Part shown: positions 1 to 12,000 of the stretch, in pieces | Layout of the letters: each line of letters opens with the position of its first letter | Position numbering within the stretch: the stretch's first letter is position 1 | NCBI GenBank assembly: GCA_016785225.1 | Contig: JAFBJZ010000375.1 | Coordinates: 5,003,501-5,067,500 of the forward strand | Source of the DNA: Psettodes erumei | Lineage: Eukaryota > Chordata > Actinopteri > Pleuronectiformes > Psettodidae | DNA: 64,000 bases | Reading direction: 5' to 3' | Notes under the pieces: generated by a model | What the model was told of the DNA's origin: nothing | Seen by the model: the letters and a program-made list of their open reading frames with translations, nothing else | Database searches by the model: none | Position numbers and translations under genes: made by a program

Positions 1-340
1 GACAGACAATTAGCTTTAGCTCCTCTTGTCTGTTATAGCATACTCAGCCTCTGAAGGAAAAATTTACCCCTTCTTTCTCCTGACATAAAGACAGTCAAAA
101 GTGTCCAACATTGGCATTTACCCAGCTATGTTTACATTCATTTTTGTGCCCTGTCATGTCAAATCATAGGAAAAGACACATGCTCTGTATTGTGTTTGAT
201 GAGCAGGTAATCAAAATTGTATGGGATTTTTTCAAATTATTTTTATTTTGTCTTCTCATAATTCAGCATGTAAACAAAATAACATTGATCAGGTTACAAC
301 CAAAAGCCTTCTTAAGGCTCTTCCACTGATATCATATGTG
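1..340. other. noncoding flank, nothing recognised
   Basis: This is AT-rich sequence between the left edge and the 3' end of the first LINE. It has only short chance open frames. I see no repeat motif or splice-signal pair here. Confidence 0.5.
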
Positions 341-1627
341 CAAGGTTCAAGGTACAAGGCTCTTTATTGTCATGTGCACAACAATTACAGGAGTAGTCAT
401 TGGCAATGAAATTCTTTGGTCTCAGGCTCCTTCAGCATTGCAATATACAGGAAATGAACATTAAAAGAAAGGAAAGAGCAAAATGCAAAGTAACACAGTA
501 GTGCAAAATAAACACAAGTAGTGCAAATAAACATAAGTAGCAAAAAATATAATAGATAAAGTAATAAATAATAAAATTGACAACTCAAGAGTTTAGCAGT
601 CTTATGGCCTGTGGAATGAAACTTTCCCTGAGTCTGGTGGTGTGAGACCGGATGCCGCGGTACCGTCTGAACAGATGGCAGCCGCTGGAACTGTTTGTTG
701 CTGGGGTGGTGGGGGTCTTTAATGATCTGGTTGGCCTTCTTCCTACACCGCTGGTTGTAGAGGTCCTCCATGGATGGCAGCTCCATCCTGGTGATGTGCT
801 GCGTAGTTTTCACCACCCTCTGTATAGTCTTATGGTTCAGGGCGGAACAACTGCCATACCAGGCGGTCAGGATACTCTCAGTGGTGCACCTGTTGAAGCT
901 GCAGAGTATCCCGGTGTCCGTGTTGAGCCTCCGCAGCCTGCGAAGGAAGAAGAGCTGCTGTCGAGCTGTTTTTGTGGTGGTGTCAGTGTGTTGAATCCAG
1001 GTCAGATCCTCGTTGATGTGTACCCTAAGGAACCTGAAGCTCATCCCGTTGATGCTGATGGGGGCGTGTCCTTCTCTCTGCCGCTTCCTGTAATCCACAA
1101 TCAGCTCCTTGGTTTTTCCGACGTTGAGGTGGAGGTTGTTGTCCTGGCACCAAGATGTCAGGGCTCTGACCTCTCTGTACGCCGTCTCATCACCGTCGGT
1201 GACCAGGCCAATGACGGTTGTGTCGTTGGCAAACTTGACAATGATGTTGGAGCTGTGTGTGGCCACGCAGTTGTGTGTGAACAGGGAGTACAGCACAGGG
1301 CTCAGCACGCAGCCCTGGGGGGTGCCGGTGTTGAGAGTCAGGGTGGAGGATGTGGTGGTGCCTATCCACACTGCCTGGGGTCTGCCCGTCAAAAAGTTCA
1401 GGATCCAGTCACAGAGGGCGGTGTTGAGCCCGAGGCCCCTGAGCTTCATGACGAGCTTGGAGGGCACAATGGTGTTAAATGCTGAGCTGTAGTCAATGAA
1501 CAGCATTCTCACATATGTGTTCCTCTGGTCCAGGCGGGAGAGAGCAGTGTGGAGGGTGAGGGCGATGGCATCGTCTGTGGATCTGTTTGCCCTGTAGGCA
1601 AACTGCAGGGGGTCCAGTGCACTGATA
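341..1627 (-). mobile_element. 5'-truncated CR1/Rex1-like LINE (non-LTR retrotransposon)
   Basis: On the minus strand this reads as the 3' portion of a non-LTR retrotransposon: reverse transcriptase from about 1627 down to 585, then a 3' UTR to about 341. The UTR ends with an AATAAA signal (complement of 363-368) and a short CTTG-ACC tandem tail at 341-359, typical of 3' ends in the CR1/Rex1/L2 groups. The 5' part (endonuclease and N-terminal RT) is absent, and coding homology stops at a (TG)n repeat beginning at 1631. Truncation at the 5' end is usual for LINE copies. The family name is from memory of teleost elements. That it is a LINE is near certain; the exact clade is less so. Confidence 0.92.
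585..1627 (-). pseudogene. reverse transcriptase fragment of the LINE, inactivated
   Basis: Reading down from about 1627 the frame gives DPLQFAYRANRSTDDAIAL, then FIDYSSAFNT (RT motif A), NTGTPQGCVLSP (motif B), FANDTT (motif C), and C-terminal motifs such as LFFLRRLRRLNTDTG and RVVKTTQHITRMELPS. In motif C the first catalytic Asp of F-A-D-D is Asn (codon AAC, complement of 1225-1227), so polymerase activity should be lost. Compared with the family the copy also lacks a few residues before FRFL and around ILTAWYG. One extra base near 668-673 shifts the frame; the original C-terminus (RRYRGIRSHTTRLRES, ending RLLNS and TGA at 585-587) lies in the next frame. The frame containing motif A runs on openly to 397, but past the shift it is out of the original frame. 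This is not a host gene. Confidence 0.92.

Positions 1628-1630
<3 letters not shown>

Positions 1631-1672
<42 letters not shown>
1631..1672. repeat. (TG)21 microsatellite
   Basis: A perfect TG dinucleotide run of 42 bases directly adjoins the truncated 5' end of the LINE. It is long enough to be length-polymorphic. Confidence 0.98.
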
Positions 1673-1673
<1 letters not shown>

Positions 1674-4600
1674 ATGCACAGTGTAAGAATAAAATACGGC
1701 ATTAAAAGGAAGGAAAGAAGTGGTAATTAAAAACTGTGGCCCTTAAACATCCAATCAGAGTGAAATTAATGTCATTAAGCAGCAAAATACTCAGTGCTAA
1801 TGCCATTTGAAGGAATGTTCAATTAACTGCTCCCTGGGATCCACAAGGCAGCAGTAAATAGGGCATCAAGCACAAATGAAGCCTCTAGTGGCCAATCAGC
1901 ATTGAATATTTCACCTTGATTTGAAAAGTGCTATCTGTTGGTGTGATTCACAATGCTGCAGTTGGCTGGGATTCATCATTTTGCCAAAATCCAATCAGCG
2001 ACATCTCACACAGTGGAGCTATGTAGGCCTCTCTGCTGTGTAGTAGGGAAATGTCTTATTCCCTCCTGGTTTTGTGAAAATCTGTAGTAAATGCACATAA
2101 TGGGCCCTGAACAATCAAACAGGAGAATTGAGTCATTGTCTTCTAATTTCCTTGTGGCACAGAACAACATTTTGTTAATATTCCTAAGCAATAATATGTG
2201 GATACATGGAGAATGAGGATGATATTAAATTCCAATTTTGCAAGCCAATATTGTGAATTAAAATACAGTTGTACAATAAAAAGTAAACTGCAGACCAGTA
2301 CTGGTGGGGTGCATAGTATCAACATAGTAACAAATTTGTATCAAGCATAGTCAAAAAGATACTTTTACATTAACGAAAGCTGACAAAATATAAGTCTTAA
2401 AAGGATAATATATATTTTACAGTGTGCCAAGTTGTTTGTAATACAGGGGCATTTAAAATTAAAAATTGCATTTTTCTAAAATAACAAAACAATTGATTGT
2501 TGCTCTCGCAAAACTAAATGTTAGCAACTTCATTGAAGGTTACAGTAATCCAGTGCTCACTTAATTTAAGTTCTCTGGAACTAAACAATATACACATATA
2601 TATAATACATGAATTGGATGGAAAGTTTTAAAAGTGAGTGAGTCCCTACAAAGAATCAAAGATCTCCAGATACTTGAATTTAGAAACTTTTTCAGCATAA
2701 GGAGCCTTGCTCATCAAATGCACCCATAGTGCCCTTTTGACCAGTCTGTCTGCTTGACTGGATCTATTTGCTGTCTAATGCTGTGTAACGTCTGTTGGCC
2801 TTTTTCACCCAGTGCTGGTGTTTTGGTGTTTTTAAACAGTAGGGAGGGAGAGAGGTCTTGCCTACATGTGAATAATTTTTGGAAACATCAGGCGACCAAT
2901 GTAAATTTTCAGAGCATTTTTCTTTTGTCTTTGGAAGAAAAATAATTTATTGTTTGGTAAAGTGCTGCATCATACACTTTGGATGGACAGCTGTGGAAAA
3001 AAAATTCCTCATTTTGCTAAAGTGCCTCATCGTTGAATTTCCCAATTTCCTGACAGTAATTTTGCTCCACAATGGGGAGGCCTATAGTGGACACAAGGTC
3101 TGGTGATATCTGCAGCTTTTATCTTTTTCAGAGATAAAATACCTGTCAGTGAAGATTTTTTTCTTATATACTCTTATGTGAGCATCTAAATGACGAATGC
3201 ATTGCTGTGTTGTCAATCTGCCAGGTAGATGATTTTTCAGGGTTACATCTCGCTTTGTATTTACACATATTCTTACACTTGCCATAAATAAATCGCTCTG
3301 CTTATCGCCATACCCTGATTCAAATATTATGCAACATATGTTTTCTGTGTGGACTAGCACCGTATTTTACAACAAATTATTTTTTTGTCAACTATCAGCA
3401 ACACATGTGTTTCTAATAATTGATGCCATAAAGTAATTTCCTCATTAAAAGTTACTCCTACACTTTGTCAAGATGGCTGAAATATTCTTTTTGACCCATA
3501 GAGCACTTTTTACATGTAGATTTAGCTATTGCTAGCAGCAGATGAAAGATGTTAATGTGAAACATCCTCCATTATTCAAATGCAGCAAAAAATTGAATGA
3601 ACACTTGTCTGAGAGGGCAATTTGTATCGGAGGGGGAACTGGTCCTCCTGGACATCAGTGAAAACTGGTTAAAATTGCATTTAATTGAAAGAGCAACATG
3701 TGGCAGCTTAATCAAACTCTAAGTATTATTCTTACATAACAATGTGGAGATTTTTCTTTACCATTAAATGTATTGAAATTCAGGCAATGAACACATATTC
3801 ACTGAGAGAGAGGCACTTTCACATTGTTCCTGCCTGTGTCTGCGCAGTCCCTGGGGCAGTTGACACTGCTCAATTACCTTGCGCTATCCAGTCACCTGAT
3901 CCCCAAGAACAATAAGCACAGCACTGAAAAATGACATGATGACACAGCAGGCCAAAGCGTAACAGCCATATAAGTGTTCGAAATAAACAAACACAGTTTT
4001 TTTTTTGTTCCAAGCATCTGGCTTCATGCCCTACTTGCCAGCAGGTGGAAAAACCTGACTGGTAACAGCTCAGCAGTCACTGTAAAAACTGTGCTGCCTT
4101 GCATGTCGTTGAGTTTGTTTGTCCCAGCCCTCCCACCTAAGTAAATGGCAGAATGACAGTGAAATTTTAGAGGAAACACTTAAAACGATCATTGCTGCCA
4201 TGAATAACTCTTTACATCTGCTTACAGAAATGTCCAGAACATCTTATTTGAGTAGATAAATGTAACTTTAGTCTTCTCTCTTCAAAATATGCTGTGGTTA
4301 AATGCCATGTACTGTATGATGTAGGTACAGAGATAAAGGAAATTGTAAGGTAAGAAATGCCATTGATGACTCACTCAAATAAGTTATTCAGTGAAGCATT
4401 TCTCAGACCTTTGAGCAGAGATACATCCTACATCTCTGTGTCTCTTTCAGGATCATGGGACATAAAATGTAACTGTTATTTTTGCATTTTAATCATAGCA
4501 GCATGATCTTAGAGATGATGCCTACCGGGGCATATCCCGGCTCTCTGTTTAACTCACTGTTCAGCATCTCAAGGTGAGAAATGATTTGAGCTCAGCCTCC

Positions 4601-4678
4601 ATCCTTGGTGACTAGGGATGTTACTACAGCAACCTGCCTACACCCATCTGTGTGTTTCTGTAAATGACTCACTGTCTC
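1673..4678. other. noncoding, with candidate conserved segments
   Basis: No gene is seen. Short frames are scattered over all six frames without known motifs. Two parts, about 1735-2190 and 3760-3990, look less AT-monotonous and free of simple repeats, with TTAAT/ATTA homeodomain-type cores and CCAAT motifs. They could be conserved noncoding elements, but only alignment to other fish could show that. Confidence 0.45.
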
Positions 4679-4679
4679 C

Positions 4680-4743
<64 letters not shown>
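4679..4743. repeat. (CA)32 microsatellite
   Basis: An uninterrupted CA run of about 65 bases ends in ACAAACACTT. Read on the other strand it produces an artefactual Cys-Val open frame, which is not a gene. Confidence 0.98.
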
Positions 4744-4747
<4 letters not shown>

Positions 4748-5097
4748 CTTCACAGCTGCATCTCCCTTGTTAATAGTTTGCAAGTCTCATAAGTATTTTT
4801 CCTCATCAAAGTCTTGACCCGAACTATTTGCTCTTTTCCTGTCATGGTCTGACAGCCACAAGTCATAATAGAAGCACCTTGGTATCTTGTTACAAAGTTA
4901 AGTTTATGAACATGAAATACAGTAAAATAAAGTCCATACATGATAACGGTGATGAATTATTTTAGTTTACCTGGAAGTACATTTAAGGGATATTTCACTC
5001 CAAAAATGACAATAAATAATACATTTCAGTTCCTTATTGTGGTTTTATCATAGCATTAACAGTATACCTTTCCAGAAACAACGTTCTGGTCACAAAA

Positions 5098-5388
5098 CTA
5101 ATTATTTTCATTCTCATTCGCTTTCATTTTTTCCCCTTTAGATTATTCAGTTAATCTTTTGTTCAAACTAATTTCTGAAAATATTATTATATGACATATA
5201 ATATTGTTATATAATAATAATTTTAAAAAAAACACGTTCATACTTATTTTGTCTGACCAACAGTCCAAAATACAAAGATATTCAATTTACAGTTAAAAAA
5301 GAGAATAAAGGCACAAAATCATTGAAGTAAAAAAAACTCCAAATAAACAAAAAAAGCCTGAAACAATCAATTGATTATCTAAAGAGCT
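5098..5388 (+). mobile_element. degraded hAT-like MITE, copy 1 (GGGCTGCAACTA-type family)
   Basis: The segment resembles a very common teleost repeat whose ends are rich in ATTAATCGATTA-like words. Here ATTATTTTCATTCTC near 5101 begins it; GACCAACAGTCCAAAATACA near 5255 and AAGATATTCAATTTACAG near 5276 form the middle; and ACAATCAATTGATTATC near 5364 ends it. The element is nonautonomous and has no coding capacity. Similarity is judged from memory of the family; two reverse-oriented copies occur at 54.1 and 56.0 kb. Confidence 0.6.
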
Positions 5389-8219
5389 GATCTACTAAAT
5401 GAACTTATTGTTTTAGCTCTTACCTCAAGACCTCATTGGTTTTCACTGGACATCCTTTGTATTGACGGAAGTATTTCTGATAACATAGAATACACAGAGG
5501 CAATCCCCAAAATCTGGCTGTTGGCCATGTGTCACTGAGGGAAAGTAAAAAAAAAAAAAGTAAATGTATGACTTCGGTTAAGCTGTACAATATTTAAAAA
5601 TGCGCTGTAATAGATGTTTTAAACATTTCGTATATGCAAGGTGTTTTTTTATTTTCAGTGACTATAGATGAATGTGGACTCAGCATAATAACCTGGCAGT
5701 TTTTGTAGATATTACTACTATTACTGCTGTTATTAATTACTCTTAACTGTAATGTATGTTAGTGTAGCAAACAAACACACTGTTGTGGATCGACTGTTAG
5801 AGTCCTGCATAATAATTCTGATATTGTATGTTTCATTCCAATAATGAAGTCTTTCAGGCTTTAACAAATACACTAACCTTTTGGGAGGAAAAGCTCTTGG
5901 ACCAAATTAATGTTGGGTAGACAGAGAGCCATTTCACCTCCGTGCTCAGCGTTTAAATTACCAAGGAGCAGGCTAATGTTTTAGCATTGTGAGTATGCTC
6001 GGTTGACAATACATGCTAGCTGTGCAGCAGCTCTAAGCACAACAGTGCACTAAATATAGAACAAACAGCATTGAAATCAGTGCTGAAATTGCTTTAAAAT
6101 GCAAAAGCAATTCCCTGGCTTGAAAAATGTCACTGCACAAATACATGTAGGATTTGGAGGGGAACACAGCAAGAAAGAAATACTTTTAGAGAAAAAAGAA
6201 ACCTTAACAGTTTATTCATTGTGTTTGGCAGAAGGACAACCTAAATTAATAGCAAACAAATTTTAATGATGTATATGAAAAATAGTGACACATACATATA
6301 AAGGTCTATAGGTTTCTTTTGTGATGGGTCACTGTGGTGGCTGTGCATACAGTTTGTTTTGTTTAATATATTCAAGTGAATGAGAACCTGCAGTCTGTAT
6401 TTACAGCTATGTGTGTGTGTATGGCCCATGAGTTATTTGTGTTGTGGGGCTCTAAATCTGTTTACACAGTTGTGTGATGGCAACCTAGCAGTAGTAGTTA
6501 CGGTAAATCATCAGGAAATGAATGTATGTAAATGTAACGTCCTCTGAAGTCATAGGGTGTGTGCAGGGGCTCAAAATCCTCACATCAGCATTCACCTACA
6601 AAGTGCTTATGTGGCAGAAACAGTGCTGTGAGCAAGACTCCAGAGTGACAGGAGGTGAATTAGAGAGTGATTAGAGGTGAATTCTAATTCACAACCCCAT
6701 GTGTCTGCCTGTCACTTGCAGGACGGGGCATTTGCAAACTAACGAGAGGAGTGTCAGACAGGTTGCGGCATAGACAACGCAGCTCGACAATGGCAGTCCC
6801 GCATATGGGGACACACACTCATGGTTGCAACACATCCAACCTGACAAATACACACAAACACACGCACACTCAGACATAATTTGCACGCAGGGCACAAAAT
6901 GGCGAGAGAGTAGTGGTTTTCAAGCTGGCCATATGACTATATGTGAAAGACTGTGGGAGAGCTTAGCGAAAGTGGAGAACGAACGAGAAACACTGAAGTA
7001 AAGGCCATTGTTTTCCAGACACTGGTTGACCTATGCCTCCATGCTACCCGGTATTACACAAACACATGCATGTGAATTAAGATCTGTTTCCTCTCACTTT
7101 TTCAGAAATGATTTTACATTTTAAGCATATTATCTTATTTCAGTTAAAATGGGGACATATAACACACTTATTTTTTTTATTTTTTTATCAGTTCAATCCC
7201 AATTGGAATTGTAGATTTTGCTGGTTTAAATGCATCACCCATTGGACTGTTGCACTGTACATAAAGGTAAGGCCCTTTCATAGCATTATGGATTTGATAG
7301 ATAGATAGATAAAAAGTTACTAATCAGACTCTGTTCGCTGTTCAACTGAAATGCCTAGCCACTCAATCTCAATCACTGTTTTGCAAGACCACTATTGATG
7401 GACATGTTTGTTTACATGTCAGTTTTTCAATATTATTAATGACAGCCATTGATGTGCGTCCTTGTGCACAAGGACATTACTGAATAAGTAGTTGGGTCCC
7501 ATTGATCCCAATTCTAGTAACTGACAAGCTAATAATACAACTCAGTAAGTAGCTTCATTGTTTGGTTTGCATGTTATCATTGCAGTCATTACAAGCCTTG
7601 ACAAAGTTAGGTCGAACACTTGCAATAGTTTGTTCTCAAGTTGTCCCACTGAGCTCCTGTTGCCACACTTTCAACTGGATTAAAGATAAGTCCTTTACTG
7701 GTGTCCAGTTGGTTCTAGGATAATTTGTAAATGTTGATCTGGAGCCTAACCAGTATTACTGGCTGATATTATCTTATCACAGATTTATTGATATTGGTAT
7801 GTATGTACCATTTAATCTATGCATATTTTGTATGCATACTGTTTGTATATTGGCTCATGATTGGGAAGAAATTGAATCAATTAAATGCCAATGACGTGAC
7901 AAGGTAACTTTTTTCAGCTGAGATGTTTAATGACCTCATCACCTTCAGAGCTTTGTTTTTTCTTTGAGCTCTATTAGCACTTCTACATTTTGGAAACCAA
8001 AGGCCCCAAAGGCCTTCTTTCTATGTATGCATACATGCATTTTATGATTTAAGACGTAACATACGGAAACATGATGATCAAACAGCCCTCGAAGTTTTGC
8101 ATACTTTGTATTCTGCATTCACTTTATCTCCTGGTGCTATTATGCTACATATCAATGTTTGTCCAAACTCTGACAATGTGGGACCTACCCCTTATGAAAC
8201 AACGCAGACAATGTGAGTG
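5389..8219. other. noncoding; weak repeat-like traces
   Basis: No gene is seen. A short (GATA)4 run lies at 7295-7311. Around 7735-7805 the text resembles a decayed repeat rich in GATATTGGC-like words, and around 5935-6060 there are GCTAATGTTTTAGCAT-like words known from teleost interspersed repeats. Neither can be assigned with confidence. Poly-T tracts lie at 7170-7190. Confidence 0.4.
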
Positions 8220-9065
8220 TTAAATTAAACCCTCGCAGGGTTGCCAACTCTGCCATCTCTCTCCTGTCACCTTCAGGTCTCCAGAGACTGATGTGTGGTG
8301 AGAGGCAGCGAGGATGTTCAGACTGAGGTGGCTTTCATTAAAAAAAAAAAAGATAAAATATGAGAACATTAAAACACTGCACTTAATCTGTCCATTCAAA
8401 TTAGTGCAATTAATCATAATTAATTCTCTACATTATATTTCGCTACTTAATTACATGTGCTACAAAGTAATAATTGCCTTGAAGGATGCATATTGTGATC
8501 CATCATTCCTCCAGAGTGGTGTTGAATTTTCTCTGGTAATTAACAGAGGTGTGCTCGTCTGGGAGGTGTTGACAAGCGTAGACATGAGGATGAAATTAAA
8601 AGATCCCTTTAAAAGACCTTTTCCTGAATAATTGGAAGTGTGATGTTAATTACAACTGAAATGTTTTCCATGGCGGTTGACTAATTACTTATAGGAAGTA
8701 TAACATTGTTGTAAGCAATAATATAGTATCATATATTGTCATTTCAGAAAACTGACCTAAGAGATTAAATGTATATAGTATTACATTAGTGACACATCCT
8801 TCGAGCATTTACAACCAAATATGACTATTTTCAGAGGATGACACTGTCAGGTTGGCACATTTTGTTCAGTGATATTGGCGGGAATTTAAACAGAATGTGT
8901 CTGTATTGCTCTGTGGCACCATGGGAGAGGATGGATAGGTGGGAAGTGAACTATTCAGCAGCACTGTTGACAATATAATCACATTTTTGCCAAAGTTTAC
9001 AGTGAAAACACATGGCGAGATTAGAGGACATGGAGAGAGGGGAGAGCTCTCAGAGATCAGAGCAA
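8220..9065. promoter_or_regulatory. candidate conserved noncoding (enhancer-like) region
   Basis: There is no credible coding frame. From about 8380 to 8700 the sequence is dense in ATTA/TAAT homeodomain cores (for example GCAATTAATCATAATTAATT near 8405, and TAATTACATG, GGTAATTAAC and GACTAATTAC farther on). It has no simple repeat beyond one poly-A tract at 8340. A second similar stretch lies at 8815-9060. This composition is typical of vertebrate developmental enhancers in gene deserts. It is inference from composition only; no conservation data were available. Confidence 0.25.
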
Positions 9066-9070
9066 ATCTA

Positions 9071-12000
9071 AAGCAGTGATTTGCAAGCAGGCGACAGTCA
9101 TTTGTTTTTGGATTAGTACTGTTGCTGTGACACCCAGTCTCTGTTGGTTAGGGCTAAAAAATAGCTGAATTTGTTTTCATGATTTCAAACAATATGTAGT
9201 CTAATCATAAACTATGTTAGAGTAATAACATTTTGCAACATCAGGCATTGTACCAAACTCAGCATACCTACTTATACTTTATATATACTTATACTTTACA
9301 GGACTATACAGTCACAGGTGTAGGTTTATTTGTAGTTTCAAAAACTCCAACCGAGTAATGCATCTTCCAGTAAAAACTGATCAACTGATCATATCATGTC
9401 ATTCTTTAGCTTGACTGTCATCATCTTAACAGATTAACTTTATACATTTAACAGTTTGAAACCAGGTTGTCAGTATTTGGATCAAGTAATTAATGAAAGG
9501 TGAAACCTATTATTTCAGTGAATCAAATTTAAGTATCGGATTGGACTTGGAAAAATATACCGAAGATATATGCCGATACGCCGATAAGATATACCGAACA
9601 TGTGTACCAAATCTCTGTCTCTATTCAAATACGTTCCTTATTTACGAGGGCATGGCACTTGACGGAGTTCAGGTCCAGTAATTGTATTATTCTTATTTTA
9701 ATTTTTTGACCTGTGGGTTAGAGTCCTATCTGCACAGTTTAATTGAAATGTGCTACATGAAATGTATTCAGCAAGGATTTGTCACCTCTAGTCCTTTGGG
9801 GCCCCAGTAGTCTGGTATTTTAGATAATGAGTGCGAGTATCTAAAATTATTTGACAGAGTGTTGCAGAGAAACAAGGTTACGGGTAAATCTGTAGCATAA
9901 AACGCTCTTAAAGGGCAAGATGATATAAAAAAAGAGAAAGCAATATATCTGGAAAAAAAGGGTTCTCAAGCCCATAAAGTTTCTTAACATGGTCATGGTC
10001 GGTTATGCTGATGTGAAACTATCAATCATTCCCACTTTAATCACCCATCAATTTAGCTGCTGCACTTGTTTTGAGATGTAAGGGACAATGTCAGAGTCCC
10101 ACACACAGAGTTCTCCATCAAACAGCCAAGTCAGAATGATAAATCAATTAATTTATTGGCCTTTATTAACCTTTTGACATTTGATTAATATTCTCATCAA
10201 TAACAATGAAATGTGTCCTTGCACTTCTTGGAACAAATCCTTTGTATCCAAGGTAACCACAGCCATACAAATGCTTCCGGGAAAGATTTATTGTAATGAG
10301 TTGTTGGAGGTGTGTCTGTCAACCCATTATTCAAGAAATTACACCGTAACTTTTTTTTTTAGCAGTTTGAATATCACATTTCTCCTGCCATCAAAAGGGA
10401 CCGTCAATTTCTATGCATTTGTCTGAGCATGTATACAACAGGATGGTCCCAGTAATTAGACAGTGTACATTTTAATTTTTCCATGAAACAAAGGGGCGAG
10501 GGTTAGGGTGTATTCACCAAATAATTCACAATAATAACCGGGGGGGGGGGACATCCAGGCATGTTCGATGTTTGTGTCTGAGTTGGCAAGATTGAGATTG
10601 GCACCTTTGACATGAAACAACCTAGTTCAGTGACATTGTGTTGTGCAATGTTCAAAGCATTTAAAGGTGAAAATTGAAATACACAACAATATAGCCCCAG
10701 TTCTTTGGGAGTATTCAATAAAGAGAGAACTATTTTTCTATTTTCACCCCCCCAAAAAAAGATATTTCAAGAGGCTTCAGCCTCTGTGTGGCATAAGCTG
10801 TATGACTGCGACCCTTCACAGACAGAACAATTTCCTATTCACTGTGAACTCCAGCTCTTTGTCTCTGCATAGACAGGACATACCATGCTCCCACTTCGCT
10901 TCTTCCTGCGAATGAGTTTGGGTGAAGTCACCCTTTAATAACTCATCATGATAATGGAAGAAAACAGTGCCTGCACTAAATAATATACAGTTTTTGCATT
11001 CAAGCTTTCATGAAATTTTAATTATTCTTTCTTTTCAGAAATTGATTTAATGAATTTATGATTTATTATGCGTTTATACAAAAATTCATGCTGGCTAATG
11101 TGTCCTTAACATAAAACCTCACCAAACCAAATAAGCGGATTTGTTTCCTTTCATTGTTATTTATTTATTTTTTGTTTCGCTTTGGTGGAACAGAGGCTCA
11201 AATCATTTGGGGTTGAAAAACTATTCCCCAAAATAACGGCATATTGACAGCTTCTCACCAACTGTATGGCAGGCATGCTTCTGTTAGTCGTTTTTCCTGT
11301 CGACTGCCAATGTATGCTAATGATGTAAAGGACGGATTTCCTGATATTCTCACATACAGTATATGCGAGTTCACAGTTGATTTGACGTTGAGCTCCAGTG
11401 ATGTCCTATCTTCACACAGTAAAAATAAAAAGGGATCCTCTCAGCTCATACCCCCACCCCACCCCCCCATATGACTAATAACTTTAATCAAGCCAATAAC
11501 TTAATGCTTTGATGAACCTTAGAGTACAGAGCAATTACTATCTGCTGAGGTGGCGTGTTTTACAACTGAGGTGAGAACAGCAATTCAAGTTGCCCAAACT
11601 ACCTGCCATCAATCAGCAGAGGTGAAATGTTTGAACTTCCCTCGTGGAACTGTACGATGACAGTTAAATGAAGGCCAAGATGACGGTGTCTGTGTGTAAT
11701 TGAATTTATCTTTCAGATGAGGGCCAGCATTGAGTCAGGGACCAAAAGAAGTGCTCTTGTCAAGTTTTCATGTTGGATTTAATTTGAAATTTGAATTTGA
11801 GTATAAGCCGAAATCTTCAAGAAGAACTTTAGAGGCTTATATATCATCTACTGTTTGTCTTGTTTGTCTTTTTCCTCCATCATTCCTGAAAGATGAACAT
11901 TGCATAATAACATCCCTCGGCTTAATAATCTGGCTCACTGTGCCAACAAGGGGTGATAATGTGCCTTTTTGACAGTATGTTCAACTTGATTGGGCATCAT

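Noticed and set aside
652..1485. 277-codon plus-strand open frame
   Set aside because: It lies antisense to the LINE reverse transcriptase and has no motif of its own. The GC-rich, stop-poor complement of the RT gene explains it.
4592..4783. Cys-Val-rich open frame on the minus strand
   Set aside because: It is the translation of the (CA)32 microsatellite. The same holds for the frame at 56571-56765.
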